Shown here: piece after piece, positions 12,600-23,493 of the stretch
Layout of the letters: each line of letters opens with the position of its first letter
How positions within the stretch are numbered: position 1 is the first letter of the stretch
Source: Zingiber officinale
Lineage: Eukaryota; Streptophyta; Magnoliopsida; Zingiberales; Zingiberaceae
Direction of reading: 5' to 3'
Assembly: GCF_018446385.1 (NCBI RefSeq)
Contig: NC_056002.1
Span: forward strand, 33,342,636 to 33,406,635
DNA length: 64,000 bases
Notes under the pieces: generated by a model
What the model was told of the DNA's origin: nothing
What the model saw: the letters and a program-made list of their open reading frames with translations, nothing else
The model's database searches: none
Translations under genes and position numbers: made by a program

Positions 12600-12850
12600 A
12601 GTGAATCCATATAGTCACATAGACCATGTCAGTCACATAGACTACAAGGTGATCATGTCATGAAAACCAGAGCGAAATTAGTCACAAAGACTAAATAAGT
12701 CACGTAGACTTTATGAGGATCAAGTCACGAAGACCAGAGCAAAATTTAGTCACAAAGACCAAATAAGTCACGAAGAGTTTATGGAGATCAAGTCACGAAG
12801 ACCAGAGCAAAATTTAGTCACAAAGACCAAATAAGAACATCCATTCCATA
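12600..12850. repeat. 68-bp tandem repeat near the 3' LTR of the outer copia element
   Basis: About three units of 67-68 bp containing 'gtcacgaagaccagagc' and 'agtcacaaagacc' start near 12657, 12724 and 12792, with a more diverged start at 12613. They lie just inside the 3' LTR in the untranslated part of the element. Confidence 0.7.
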
Positions 12851-12973
12851 CATTAGGGAAAATGGTTCGTGCGACAGCAAGCACAGTGAGCATTCAATTG
12901 CTAAGAAGATTGTAACACCTTACTTAGCTGCTCCCCAGAACGAATCAGAGACATAAATGCCCATAGAACGAAT

Positions 12974-14237
12974 TATTGGATCGAGACGCGCTAGAGGGGG
13001 GGTGAATAGCGCTCGCGGCTTTCACTTGATTCGGAATCGTTCGATTAAACACTATCGGAGTTGAAACTTGCAGCGGAATAAAGAAAAAGCAAACACAGAA
13101 GAACACGGTCGTTTACTTCGTTCGGAGCCTATGACGACTCCTACTCGAAGGTCCGCGATCCTTGATCGCTTCCGGTGGGCAACAACTATAAGTTCGTTAA
13201 AAGTACAATAAGAGATTTACAATTGTAAGCACCAAAACAAATTATACCAACAATAACAGAATCAAAACTGATGTTCCAGGTCGTCGGTATGTCGCAACAG
13301 CACCTCGGAATGATCTTGTTAGCGGCACGTTGAAGAGAGGAAGCCTCGAAGTTGATGTCTTGAATTGTTGGTCGAGACCCCCTTATAAAGGGTGTTCAAG
13401 GCGCCTTGAAAGCTATTCAAGGCGCCTCCATGCTGCCGAGTCGCCCGCGTGGATCAAACTTGAACTGGTCGAATTTTATCTCTTCAAGGCGCCTTATGCC
13501 TCATCCAAGGCGCCTTAAGCAACTGGTCCGAGGCGCCTTATGACTCCTTCAAGGCGCCTCCAGAGTGCTTCGCAGCCAGCTCCAGCTTTGCACCCGAGGC
13601 GCCTCCAAGCCCCATGGAGGCGCCTCGGACACTGTTCATCCGAGGTTAACTTGTGCTCCTTTGGTCCTACAAAAGTGTTAGTCTCAAACGCATACCTTGC
13701 AAACCAAAGTTAGCACAATACAACAGAAAATATGATAACAGAGTAATGACAGTCTCTGGACTGTCCGGGTCTGACTTCGGATTTCTGTCCGGAAACCCTA
13801 GGTTGACCCGACGCCTACTGTTCCCTCTACGGGGAATGCGTCCTCACCTACTCCACTTAGGAGATTTACTGCTGCCAGTGCGATCCTCCAGATCGACTGG
13901 ACTTTTGCTCAGCACTTGACGCTTCCGGACTTTCTGCTGGACATCCACTTCCCGGCTAGTCCAGTCTTTCACCTGGTTCGCGACACCAGGACTTTCCACC
14001 TAGGGTTACCACCCTCTAGGACTTTTGCCTGAAGCCATCGACCTGACTTTTCACATAGGGTTACCACTCCCTAAGATCTAGGGTTACCACCCCCTTAGGT
14101 TTTCCCATTGCCTAACCGCAGCTAGGACTTTCCTGAAATACTCAAGCAGACTTGTTAGATCACTAAACACCTTAACTTTGAATCCTTTGCCATTATCAAA
14201 ACACGAGTTCGATCGTCGGATGCTTCCCGCACCAACA
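12974..14237 (-). repeat. 3' LTR of the inner copia element
   Basis: This is 1264 bp. Its left end reads TATTGG where the partner has TGTTGG, one substitution in the terminal dinucleotide. It holds a cluster of eight AGGCGCCT palindromes (13395-13630). A copy of the CCGGACTGTCCGG palindrome with one mismatch lies near 13757. Confidence 0.9.
13395..13630. repeat. Cluster of AGGCGCCT palindromes inside the copia LTR
   Basis: Eight copies of the 8-bp palindrome AGGCGCCT, mostly within longer CAAGGCGCCT, occur at irregular spacing of about 20-50 bp. In the partner LTR (32755-32970) only three are intact; the changed ones each differ by a C-to-T or G-to-A change (AAGCGCCT, AGGCACCT, AGGTGCCT, AGACGCCT), as expected from decay of methylated CpG. 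Confidence 0.8.
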
Positions 14238-14530
14238 ATCTCCCCCTTTTTGATTATGGCAACTCAAATTCAAAGTTAAGTAAACAGATATCAAATAAAG
14301 AATAGATGCAAATGAAAACATTTAAAGCAGGCTTAACATCAATGAATATTTTGCTAAAGTAAACTCCATGAATTTAAAGTATAGCATCAAGTTTATCCTC
14401 CCCTTAACTGTTACTCCCCTCTCATTTTAAATTTGAATTTGCTACTCTCATTTTTTATTTTGAATTTGATAATTATTTGAGTATTTGAATTTACAATTTG
14501 CTACTCTCCCCCTTTGCCATATATCAAAAA
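14238..14530 (-). other. Multiple polypurine tracts of the inner copia element
   Basis: On the minus strand aaaagggggagat lies directly against the 3' LTR. A second tract, caaagggggagag, lies about 265 bp upstream (14504-14518), and a weaker one near 14412-14424. Repeated polypurine tracts before the 3' LTR are a reported Sirevirus trait. Confidence 0.6.
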
Positions 14531-15697
14531 TAATCAAAATAGTCATTCGATTTTTAAAGAGGGATAACAAGACTTTGATAACACTTAACATTTTATAATT
14601 TTATTTTCTTACCTTTTAGCTAAGTGAAATAAAGATCTAAAAGTTAATAAGGGTTGATTTTAAAGGATGATGTTAGCTCTTTGGAAACTTAGTTAAAATT
14701 ATAAAACCACTAGAAGGTGGAACCTTTTGACAGTCTTTAACTAAGTTGAAAAAGCTAGTAAAACTATACGTAGAGAAGTACTTGTTTAGATTTTGAAAAT
14801 TTGTTAGTGAAATATTTGGAGCCAAATGACTTTTGAGAAAACATTTTTTTTGAAGTCGCTTTTTACTTAGTAGAAATTTTTGAAAGCAATGAGTTAAATT
14901 TTACAAAAACTATGCTTTACTTAAGAAAGCAATAATTTACAAAGTTAGATTTCAAAGTGGGCTAAGTTTTAAAATTTTGAAAATAGCTACGTAGATAGAA
15001 GTTGGAACTTAGCTAAGCTCTTTGCAAGTATTGGATTTTGAAAACTATAGCTTAGGTTAAAAAAACTTAGCTTAATTTTAAACAATACTTATTAAATTTT
15101 AGGACAAGGAGGGAGTGGAGTAGCTAAAAATTTGGTTTAGGTTATTTATTCAAAGTCAGTTGGTCCTTAAGTCCAAGCATGAGTCAAGTTCAATAGATTT
15201 CAAATTATCCAGTTTTACTTTAAGAGGTATCAGAGCCCTAAAGATCAAACATGCTTAACCAGAAAACTAAGTATCCTTTACCAACTGTCTAACATTTAGC
15301 TACTTGTTGATTGCCTAGAGGGCAACAGCTTTCACTTGATTAGTCAAGTTAAGTCAATTTGGTCCAGTTAGATTTGACTAGAGCTGGAAAACTTGACTTG
15401 ATTGATGTATATTACGTGTTTAACGCCCAGACTCATATTAATGCACAGATATAAGCATTCTTGAGTCCAGACTGTACCCTATGCATCTCACGTCATTCTA
15501 TGTTTACAAGCACAAGCAAGATATACCTAGGTGTTTGTGAGATGCTCTGGCTTAAGTCTAGGGGAACATGATTTCTAGGGGGAAAACTTAGGCTAAGTCC
15601 GAATTTTGAAAATTCTAAGAAATTGGAATTTTGAAAACTATTTTTCCTAGAATTTGAAAAAACACGTAAAAGCAAGATTATTAAGTAAAAGAAACAC
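14531..15697 (-). other. Non-coding 3' region of the inner copia element
   Basis: AT-rich stretch between the end of RNase H and the polypurine tracts. Some Sireviruses carry an envelope-like ORF here; no such frame is visible, only short interrupted ones. Confidence 0.6.
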
Positions 15698-16414
15698 CTA
15701 TTCTACCCAACACATTCCTATTTGCCTTCTAAGTGCACTGAACTCAAGTTCAGGTAAGGGTTTTGTAAAAATGTCAGCTAGGTTTGATTTGGACTCAACA
15801 TGATTGAGTGCAATTTCACCCTTAGCTACGTGATCCCTTACAAAATGGTGTTTTACCTCTATGTGTTTAGTCCTAGAATGATGAATAGGATTTTTGGTCA
15901 GATTAATTGAGCTGATATTATCAATAAAGATTTTTGTATTTTTATATTCTAGTTGATAGTCTTTTAATGTATGCATCATCCATAACAGTTGAGATGCACA
16001 CTCTCCTAGGGCTATGTATTCAGCTTCTGTAGTAGATAAAGCGACACAGTGTTGCTTTCTACTTGACCAACTTACTAGACATTGACCTAGAATTTGGCAG
16101 CTACCACTTGTACTTTTTCTGTCTAATTTACACCCGGCATAGTCTGAATCAGAATAGCCAAAAAGGTCAAAGGTGCAAGTTCTAGGGTACCAAAGTCCTA
16201 CATTTAGAGTACCTTTAATGTACCTAAGTATTCTTTTAACATATGTTAGGTGTGACTCTTTTACACAGGATTGGTATCTTGCGCACATACCTACCACAAA
16301 CAATATATCAGGTCGGCTTGCAGTTAGGTAAAGTAAGCTACCTATGCCACTCCTATAGTACTTTGGATCTACTGGTTTTCCTTCTGGGTTAGAGTCAATG
16401 TTGATGTTGGTTGC
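15698..16414 (-). pseudogene. C-terminal pol (RT end and RNase H) of the inner copia element
   Basis: A 201-codon open frame (16303-15698) contains the copia RNase H: YSDSDYAGCKLDRKSTSG, STTEAEY and KHIEVKHHFVRD. Upstream (to 16414) the frame continues with the RT thumb (for example SLLYLTASRPDI). The gypsy element cut the gene at 16414/16415; the 5' part resumes beyond its right LTR at 27208. Confidence 0.9.
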
Positions 16415-17234
16415 TGATCTGACAGTAAGGACGGGGGACCCCCTTTGTGGGGAGTCAATGACACGTAGAGGTCAAAAGTTAAAAGGGTCAGCATGAGGTC
16501 CAGCCGACCGGAGAAGGGTTCGGTCGACCGACCGAACAGGTACGAGCGGAATCAAAGACAACCCAATGGGGAGTCGGGTTTCCGACGCTCATGGTGAACC
16601 GGGTCGCCGGGCCGAGCGGGTAGTCCGCTCGGCCAAGGCGTAAAGCATCAATGCTGTGAAGGAACAGTGTCATCCGAGCACGTGATGGAGTGAAATCTTC
16701 TCGATCGGACCGATACCTACGCCCGGTCGGACCGATGCCTGCCGAGCGGATGGACGCTCGGCTCGGGGAAAAAGGAGACAAGGACAAGGGGACATTGGGG
16801 AACATCTTCTGACAACAAGCATGTTCGACGACCAAGCCATACGCAGAATCATACGACGGAAGGTTCTGCTGTCCCATCAGAGAGGTGCTCGGACTGTAGC
16901 AGTATGGTGTCAGACATGCTCCTCTGGTAAGTCCACACTAAGGTATGGTAAAAGACACGTGTACTCCTCGATAGGTGTGCATAAGCCTCCCCACAGCTCT
17001 ATATAAGAGCCCTTAGACTTCGTCGGAGGTACACGATCTCTCATCTTTAGAGCCACTTCGTCGTTTTCCTCTTACTTGAATTGAGCGTTGGAGGGTCGTC
17101 GCCGGGAACCCCTTCCCGGCCCGACTTCTTTGCAGGTTCGCCGGAGATCCATACGGCCGGTCAGAGATCCACGTCACCAGTTCGGAGAGCGCCACGTGCC
17201 CAGCGTCCATCGACTCAGCGTTCGGACAGGATCA
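16415..17234 (+). repeat. 5' LTR of the gypsy element
   Basis: This is 820 bp, TGATC...ATCA. A TATA box (tatataag) at about 17000-17007 marks the likely transcription start region. The primer-binding site follows directly at 17235. Confidence 0.93.
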
Positions 17235-17252
17235 AATTGGCGTCGTCTGTGG
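17235..17252 (+). other. Putative primer-binding site of the gypsy element
   Basis: The sequence next to the 5' LTR reads aattggcgtcgtctgtgg, close to the 'TTGGCGCCGTCTGTGG' seen at this place in many plant gypsy elements. I do not assign the tRNA with certainty. Confidence 0.6.
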
Positions 17253-17279
17253 GAACGCACCTGCATCGGAGCGGAAGAG

Positions 17280-18293
17280 ATGGACGAAGCTGGACAACCT
17301 CATACCGTGATGCTCTCCCAGGAGGAGCTCGATGCTCTAATCGAGGCAAGAGCAGCTAAGCTCGTGGAGCAACAGAAACAGAAGGCGCAAGCCGAGCGAC
17401 AGGAGCAACAAGTGACATCAGCGTCAGGAGGCCAAGCGGCAGCAGAGTTCCGACCGGAGAACATCTCAGCATGGGGCCGAAGTAAGGATCCGATCGGCAT
17501 CCAAGGAGAAGCACTGTCTGCCCCGATTCCATTTCCTCGGGCCCTATTCCGTACGCCACCTGAAGTCGCACCAGCTAACCTTGATCGAGGATCTTCATCC
17601 GACGAGGCACCCAGGCGAGACTACAGAAAAGGCAAGGCTCCCCGAACGGACGCCTCCCCCGAGCGGATCAACCGGCAGTTTTCAGAGGCCATCCTGCGGG
17701 ACCCTCTGCCAAAGCATTATGTGCCCCCGGCGATCGAGGAATACAACGGAACCACCGACCCGGACAACCATCTAGGTAAGTTCGACAACACAGCTACGCT
17801 ACATCAATACACGGATGGAGTGAAATGTCGGGTGTTCCTTACCACCCTCTCGGGATCGGCGCAACGATGGTTCCGGAGGCTGCCGGACGGATCCATCACC
17901 AGCTTTAAAGAGTTCCGCATCGCTTTTCTCCATCATTTTGCGAGCAGTCGGCGTTACCAGAAGACCAGTGTTAGTCTATTTGGCATCAAGCAAGAGCCCA
18001 GGGAGCCGCTCCGAGCTTATATCCAACGATTCAACCAAGTGGCCATGGATATTCCAACGGCCACCTCAGAAACAATGATGAATGCATTTACGCAGGACCT
18101 TGTGGACGGTGACTTCTTCCGTTCACTTATTCGAAAGCCGCCGCGAGATTATGATCATATGTTACACCGGGCCAATGAGTACATTAATGTGGAGGAAGCC
18201 CAGGCGGCCCGAAGAAAAGAAGCTCCAACTGAGCGGCTAGCCCCTGTCGAGCGGAAGCCGCTCACTGGCCACCAACTGCCCAGAGGACCGTGA
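17280..18293 (+). CDS. gag of the gypsy element
   Basis: The ATG at 17280 opens a 337-codon frame (the same frame also opens upstream in the LTR at 17088, but an RNA starting after the TATA box and running past the primer site suits 17280). Residues about 20-45 are a glutamine-rich helix. The Retrotrans_gag domain follows in the second half (YVPPAIEEYNGTTDP, LSGSAQRWFRRLP, FGIKQEPREPLRAYIQRFN). Gag forms the cytoplasmic particle that packages the RNA. The stop at 18291 comes before the zinc-knuckle region, so the natural gag-pol junction has probably been broken by a frameshift here. Confidence 0.85.
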   Translation: MDEAGQPHTVMLSQEELDALIEARAAKLVEQQKQKAQAERQEQQVTSASGGQAAAEFRPENISAWGRSKDPIGIQGEALSAPIPFPRALFRTPPEVAPANLDRGSSSDEAPRRDYRKGKAPRTDASPERINRQFSEAILRDPLPKHYVPPAIEEYNGTTDPDNHLGKFDNTATLHQYTDGVKCRVFLTTLSGSAQRWFRRLPDGSITSFKEFRIAFLHHFASSRRYQKTSVSLFGIKQEPREPLRAYIQRFNQVAMDIPTATSETMMNAFTQDLVDGDFFRSLIRKPPRDYDHMLHRANEYINVEEAQAARRKEAPTERLAPVERKPLTGHQLPRGP

Positions 18294-19547
18294 GCCGAAG
18301 CAATCCGCCCTCACCATGCAAGGTCCCATGCCATCCAAGAGGTAACCGCCGAGCGGCCCAAACCAAAGAAGAAGGTATGGACCCCCATGTTTTGCTCGTT
18401 CCACCGGACCGACATGCATAACACACGAGATTGCCAAAGCCTTCCCCTAATTGCCCACCCCGCTCCCCGGAGTGGCCGTCGTCGATCGTCATCATCCGAC
18501 AAGCGACAGCGACACCATGAAGCCGATCGGAGGATACCCAGAAAGTCTCCCAACCAGTATCATCCTCAGGGGCACGAGGACAATCCCCGGGTATCTAAGG
18601 AGCGGCCTAGGTCGTCCGCACGGGAGGAAGAAAATAGAAGCAACACATCCCGGGGCAAAATCAACATCATCGCTGGTGGACCGACCGGAGGTGACTCCAA
18701 CAGAGCAAGGAAGGCGAGTGTCAGGCAACTCGAGATCCATGCGGTCGGCTGTAGTCAAGAACGGGCGAGCGAGCCTGAAATCAGCTTCAGGCCCAAGGAC
18801 CTTGAGGGAGTTGAAGTGTCACATGACGACGCCCTCATCATCAAAGCGGTAATAGCTAACTATACTATCCACCGCATTTTCATCGATACAGGCAGCTCGG
18901 TCAACATTATATTTAAAAAGGCTTTCGACCAACTGCAAATTGATCGAGCTGAGTTGCTGCCCATGACAACCCCTCTTTACGGGTTTATGGGCAATGAAGT
19001 TCTACCGGTCGGACAGGTCCGACTGGCTATTTCGCTGGGAGAAGAGCCGCTCAGAAGGACGCGGACTGCCAACTTCGTCGTGGTCGACTCCCCCTCAGCA
19101 TACAATGTTATCTTGGGGCGACCAGCGCTCAGTGAGTTCCGAGCGGCCGTCTCCACCTTCTACCAGAAAATTAAGTTCCCGGTTGAAGATAAAGTTGGAG
19201 AAGTGCGGGGAGACCAGCTGGCAGCTCGGCGATGCTACGTCGAAATGGTCCGAGCCGAAGCTAATGCCGCGAGGAAGATGTCACGGATCAAGGTGAACGC
19301 CATAACTGAGAAACCACCCTCTTTGGTTTATGAAGAAAAAGAGGAGGTGCAGATCCACCCGACCCGATCGGAGGCCACCACATTCATTGCGGCCGATCTG
19401 GAGGCAAGCGAGAAAAAGGAGGTGATCAAATGTCTCCAGAGAAACTGCGACGTCTTCGTTTGGTCTACGCATGAGCTGCCGGGAATTTCGCCAAGTATAG
19501 CACAACATGAGCTTCACGTCCGACCGGACGCTCGGCCGGTGAAGTAA
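18294..19547 (+). pseudogene. Protease region of the gypsy pol gene
   Basis: The frame from 18387 to 19547 holds a zinc-knuckle-like piece (CSFHRTDMHNTRDC), then a retroviral-type aspartic protease with active site FIDTGSSVNIIF (near 18875-18910) and the flap/end region (NVILGRPALSEF). It ends with a TAA at 19545 just before the conserved start of reverse transcriptase; the same frame continues past it, so this is a nonsense mutation inside pol rather than a natural end. Confidence 0.85.
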
Positions 19548-20800
19548 AGGAAGAGGGACTTTAGCGCCGAACAAAACGCCATTATCCGAGCGGAGGTCGA
19601 GAAGCTCCTGGAGGCCGGCCACATACGCGAAGTGCAGTTTCTGAGCTGGCTGGCGAACGTGGTGCTAGTCTCCAAGCCAGGTAACAAGTGGAGGGTTTGC
19701 ATCGATTTCCGGAATCTCAACAAAGCATGCCCAAAGGATTTCTATCCTCTACCCTAGATTGATCAATTGGTGGACTCCACAGCTGGGTGCGAGTTGATAT
19801 GCATGCTAGATGCCTATCAGGGCTACCATCAGGTGTCGCTCGCCCGAGAGGATCAAGAGAAGGTTAGCTTTGTCACAGCCGATGACACTTACTGTTACAA
19901 TATAATGCCGTTCGGACTGAAGAACGCGGGAGCAACCTATCAGCTCTTAATGAACAAGGTATTCAAAGATTAGATCGGACGCAATTTAGAAGTATACGTG
20001 GATGATATCCTCATCAAGTATGTCCGAGCGGCTGATCTTTTTACGGACATGGAGGAGACCTTCCGAACGCTGAGGAAATATGGAGTCAAGTTGAACCCTC
20101 AGAAATGTTTGTTCGGAGCAAAAGGCGGGCGTTTCTTGGGCTATATAGTGACCGAGCGGGGCATAGAGGCAAATCCCAGCAAGGTAAAAGCGTTGCAAGA
20201 TATGTCGCCCCCAAGAAATCTGAGGGAAGTACAACGCCTGACCGGGCGGATAACTACATTGTCAAGATTCATCTCCAAGACTGCCGACCGGAGTCTCCCT
20301 TTTTTCAAGATCCTACGCAAAGCTACTAAGTTTCATTGGGATGAGGAATGCGATCGGGCGTTTGAGGAGCTGAAGACATACCTAAACTCCTTGCCCGTGT
20401 TAGCCAAGCCAGCTGTAGGTGAGCCGCTCTGTATTTATTTATCTTCAACCGAGCGGGCAGTAGGCTCGGCATTAGTGAGGACGAGCGGTGAAGAACAACC
20501 CGTGTACTTCTTGAGTCATATTCTAAAAGATGCTGAATCTCGCTACACTGGGATCGAGAAGCTGGCTTTTGCTTTGGTCCTCGCCGCTCGGAGACTTCGT
20601 ACTTATTTCCTAGCACATATAGTCATCGTCCGGACAAATAGCCCATTGGGAAGAGTGCTGCTGAACCCAGAAGCGTCCGAACGGCTCATCAAATGGACAA
20701 TGGAGTTGAGTGAATTTGACATTCAGTATCAACCCCGTTCGGCGATAAAGGCGCAGTCCTTAGCAGATTTTGTTACCGAAGTGCAAAATCCTGAACCCAA
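19548..20800 (+). pseudogene. Reverse transcriptase and gypsy-type RNase H of the gypsy pol gene
   Basis: The RT domain can be followed through stops at 19756 (TAG) and 19972 (TAG): AGHIREVQF, WRVCIDFRNLNKACPKD, LDAYQGYHQ, MPFGLKNAGATYQ and the active site VYVDDILIK near 19993-20019. The frame 19998-20954 then continues through the connection (FLGYIVTERGIEANP) into the element's own RNase H (RAVGSALV, YFLSHILKDAESRY, EKLAFALV). A frameshift near 20870 in a run of Cs ends the frame. Function: copies the element RNA into DNA in the cytoplasmic particle. It is non-functional here. Confidence 0.9.
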
Positions 20801-20806
20801 AGCTAT

Positions 20807-21223
20807 GTGGAAAGTGTTTGTGGATGGATCGTCCACTCGGCGGGAGCGAAATTGGTGTGCTATTACTCTCCCCCCCAAGAAGAACGGATGCACCTATCCA
20901 TCCGGCTGGACTACAGAGCCACAAATAATGAAGCGGAGTATGAGGCCTTCATAGCCGGTTTGCAGGCCGCCCGGCATGTAGGGGCTGGTCGGGTGACACT
21001 CTATTCAGACTCTCAGCTGGCCGCCCAGCAGCTCTCGGGCACTTTTGAGATTAACAACGCTCGGCTCAAGCTCTACGCTGAGGCCTTCGAAAAGCTCAAG
21101 GCCCACTTCAAAGAAGTCATTATCCAGAAGATACCCCGAGTAGAGAACCAGGCGGCAGATGAGTTAGCCAAGCTCGCAACTCGCAAGTTCAATATCACCG
21201 GTCATCATCCGGCAGCCAATTGA
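20807..21223 (+). CDS. Second (archaeal-type) RNase H domain of the gypsy pol gene
   Basis: This frame holds a second, complete RNase H-like fold: MESVCG start with the first Asp region (the preceding frame reads VFVDGSS), RATNNEAEYEAFIAGLQAAR with the catalytic Glu, LYSDSQLAAQQL with the catalytic Asp, and ENQAADELAKLA with the last Asp. This type, distinct from the gypsy RNase H just upstream, is known in the plant Tat lineage as an acquired extra RNase H. The frame shift at the start separates it from RT. Confidence 0.82.
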   Translation: MESVCGWIVHSAGAKLVCYYSPPQEERMHLSIRLDYRATNNEAEYEAFIAGLQAARHVGAGRVTLYSDSQLAAQQLSGTFEINNARLKLYAEAFEKLKAHFKEVIIQKIPRVENQAADELAKLATRKFNITGHHPAAN

Positions 21224-22508
21224 GCAAGTATCCTTGGTGGCGCACATTGACCGGATGGAGGGCCTCGCATTCCCGAACGATTGGAGGACATCCATCATAG
21301 AGTTTCTGCGCTCGGGTGCGACACCGTCCAATCGGGAGGAAGCCCAGCTATTGAGAAGGAGAGTCGGTTGGTTCACACTCTTTGGAGACCAACTCTACAA
21401 GAAGGATTTCTCCCGCCCACTTTTGAAGTGTGTGAGCTCGGAGGACGCGGAGTACATCCTCCAAGAAGTGCACCAAGGATCGTGCGGAGGACATCCGGGC
21501 GAGCGATCGCTGGCTACGAAGATCCTGCTGGCCGGGTACTTCTGGCCAACCCTACAAGCAGACGCCGCTCGGACCGTCGTGACGTGCCTCTCCTGCCAGA
21601 AGTACCACAACGTCTCCCACCGACCGGCGGAAGAGATGAAAGCATCTACAGTGTCCTGTCCGTTCGATCAGTGAGGAATGGATATCGTAGGTCCGTTCCC
21701 TATGGCGACCGGTCAGCGGTAGTTTCTTCTAGTGGCGGTCGACTACTTTTCCAAATGGGTGGAGGCCGAGCCACTGGCCAAGATCACCAAGCAGATGGTC
21801 AAAAGGTTTATCTGGCAGCATATAATCTGCCGGTTCGGCATTCCTCGCCGGCTCATATCTGATAACGGGCGACAGTTCGTCGGGAAGCAGCTTAAAGAAT
21901 GGTGCAAAAGTTATGGCATCGAACAACACTTTACGTCCGTGGCGTACCCCCAGAGCAATGGTCAAGCCGAAGTAGCCAACCGAGAGATCCTTCACATTCT
22001 TCGGGCTCAGCTCGACCATATGGGAGGAAGCTGGGTGGATGAGCTATCAGGCATCCTGTGGGCTATCCGAACGACCCCAAAGGAAGGAACAGGCGTCACG
22101 CCATTCCATTTGGTGTACGGCGGCGAAGCAGTTATCCCAATTGAAGTCGGCGTAGAGTCCGTCCGGATCCAAAACTATGATGATGACAACGCCGAGCGGA
22201 GGGAGATGGAGTTGGACTTGATCGACGAAGAGCGAGCCAAGGCGTACGTCCGGCTGATGGTGTACCGACAGAGAATGAAGCAGAACTACAATCGGCGCGT
22301 GATCCCTAGGGCATTCCAAGTCAGCGACCTAGTGTGGAAGAAAGTAAAGTCAGTCGGGGACGTTGGCAAGCTGGAGGCCCCTTGGGTAGGCCCTTTCAAA
22401 GTCATCGAAAAGCTTCGCTCGGGTGCCTATTATTTGGAGGACGAAGACGGACGGCAGCTGGATCGACCATGGAGCGCGAACCACCTCCAGCCTTACCGGG
22501 CGGGGTGA
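21224..22508 (+). pseudogene. Integrase of the gypsy pol gene
   Basis: The zinc-binding HHCC module is visible (VHQGSCGGHPG and CLSCQKYH). A TGA at 21672 and a TAG near 21720 interrupt the frame. From 21732 the catalytic core runs open: VDYFSKW (first Asp), LISDNGRQF (second Asp), NGQAEVANRE (Glu), the DDE set of retroviral integrases, followed by the C-terminal region ending at 22508 (GPFKVIEKLRSGAYYLE, NHLQPYRAG). It would insert the DNA copy in the nucleus. It is non-functional because of the two stops. Confidence 0.9.
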
Positions 22509-22615
22509 AAGGTGCGCCAATGTAGTGTATATTGTATTCTTTCCGTTCGGCTGTATATTTGAAATGCAGGAGTAAAAAATCGGGAAATTAGCTCAAGTAT
22601 AGGGCATCGTCAGCC
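22509..22615 (+). other. Spacer between integrase and tandem array of the gypsy element
   Basis: A short non-coding stretch between the pol stop and the first 65-bp unit. Nothing else is seen in it. Confidence 0.6.
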
Positions 22616-23265
22616 GAATCGGAAGACCGTCGAGCTCCGACGTTAAATATCGAGAGTCGAACCGGCGACTATAAACCCTCCGGTCGGAAGACCGTCGAGC
22701 GCCGACGTTAAATATCGAGAGTCGAACCGGCGACTATAAACCCTCCGGCTGGAAGACCATCGAGCTCCGACGTTAAATATCGAGAGTCGAACCGGCGACT
22801 ATAAATCCTCCGGTCGGAAGACAGTCGAGCTCCGACATTAAATATCAAGAGTCGAACCAGCGACTATAAACCCTCCGGTCGGAAGGCCATCGAGCTCCGA
22901 CGTTAAATATCGAGAGTCGAACTGGCGACTATAAACCCTCCAATCGGAAGATCGTCAAGCTCCGACGTTAAATATCGAGATTCGAACCGGCGACTATAAA
23001 CCCTCCGGTCGAAAGACCGTCGAGCGACGATGTTAAATATCGAGAGTCGAACCGGTGACTATAAACCCTCCGGTCGGAAGACCGTCGAGCTCCGACGTTA
23101 AATATCGAGAGTCGAACCGGCAACTATAAACTCTCCGGTCGGAAGACCGTCGAGCTCCGACGTTAAATATCGAGAGTCGAACCGGCGACTATAAACCCTC
23201 CGGTCGGAAGACCGTCGAGCTCCGACGTTAAATATCGAGAGTCGGACCGGCGACTATAAACCCCC
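22616..23265. repeat. Tandem array, ten units of 65 bp, in the gypsy element
   Basis: Ten units of exactly 65 bp, each containing 'cgacgttaaatatcgagagt' and 'cggcgactataaaccctccgg', lie head to tail without spacers. Unit starts follow 22616, 22681, 22746 and so on. Differences between units are single substitutions. The array sits exactly between the sense pol gene and the antisense ORF. Confidence 0.95.
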
Positions 23266-23493
23266 CGGCCGGAACGAAAGACGCCTGAAGATAAGAGACA
23301 AGGGAAAGTAGTAACAAGTCGTATGCCGAGTTGTGTGTCATAGGCCCCAACCAATCACCCACAAGCATGCAAAGTAAAAACGAAGTTGCACAACACATAA
23401 ATTTTTCATTGAAATTAGAGGAATCAAGGCCGAGCGGCCGAATTACAAAAAGAGAAGTTTTTTTGGCCGAACGACCGAATTACATAAAGACTT

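Noticed and set aside
22616..23265. Regular repeats as a possible CRISPR array
   Set aside because: The 65-bp units are directly adjacent with no unique spacers, lie in a plant retrotransposon, and no cas-like gene exists.
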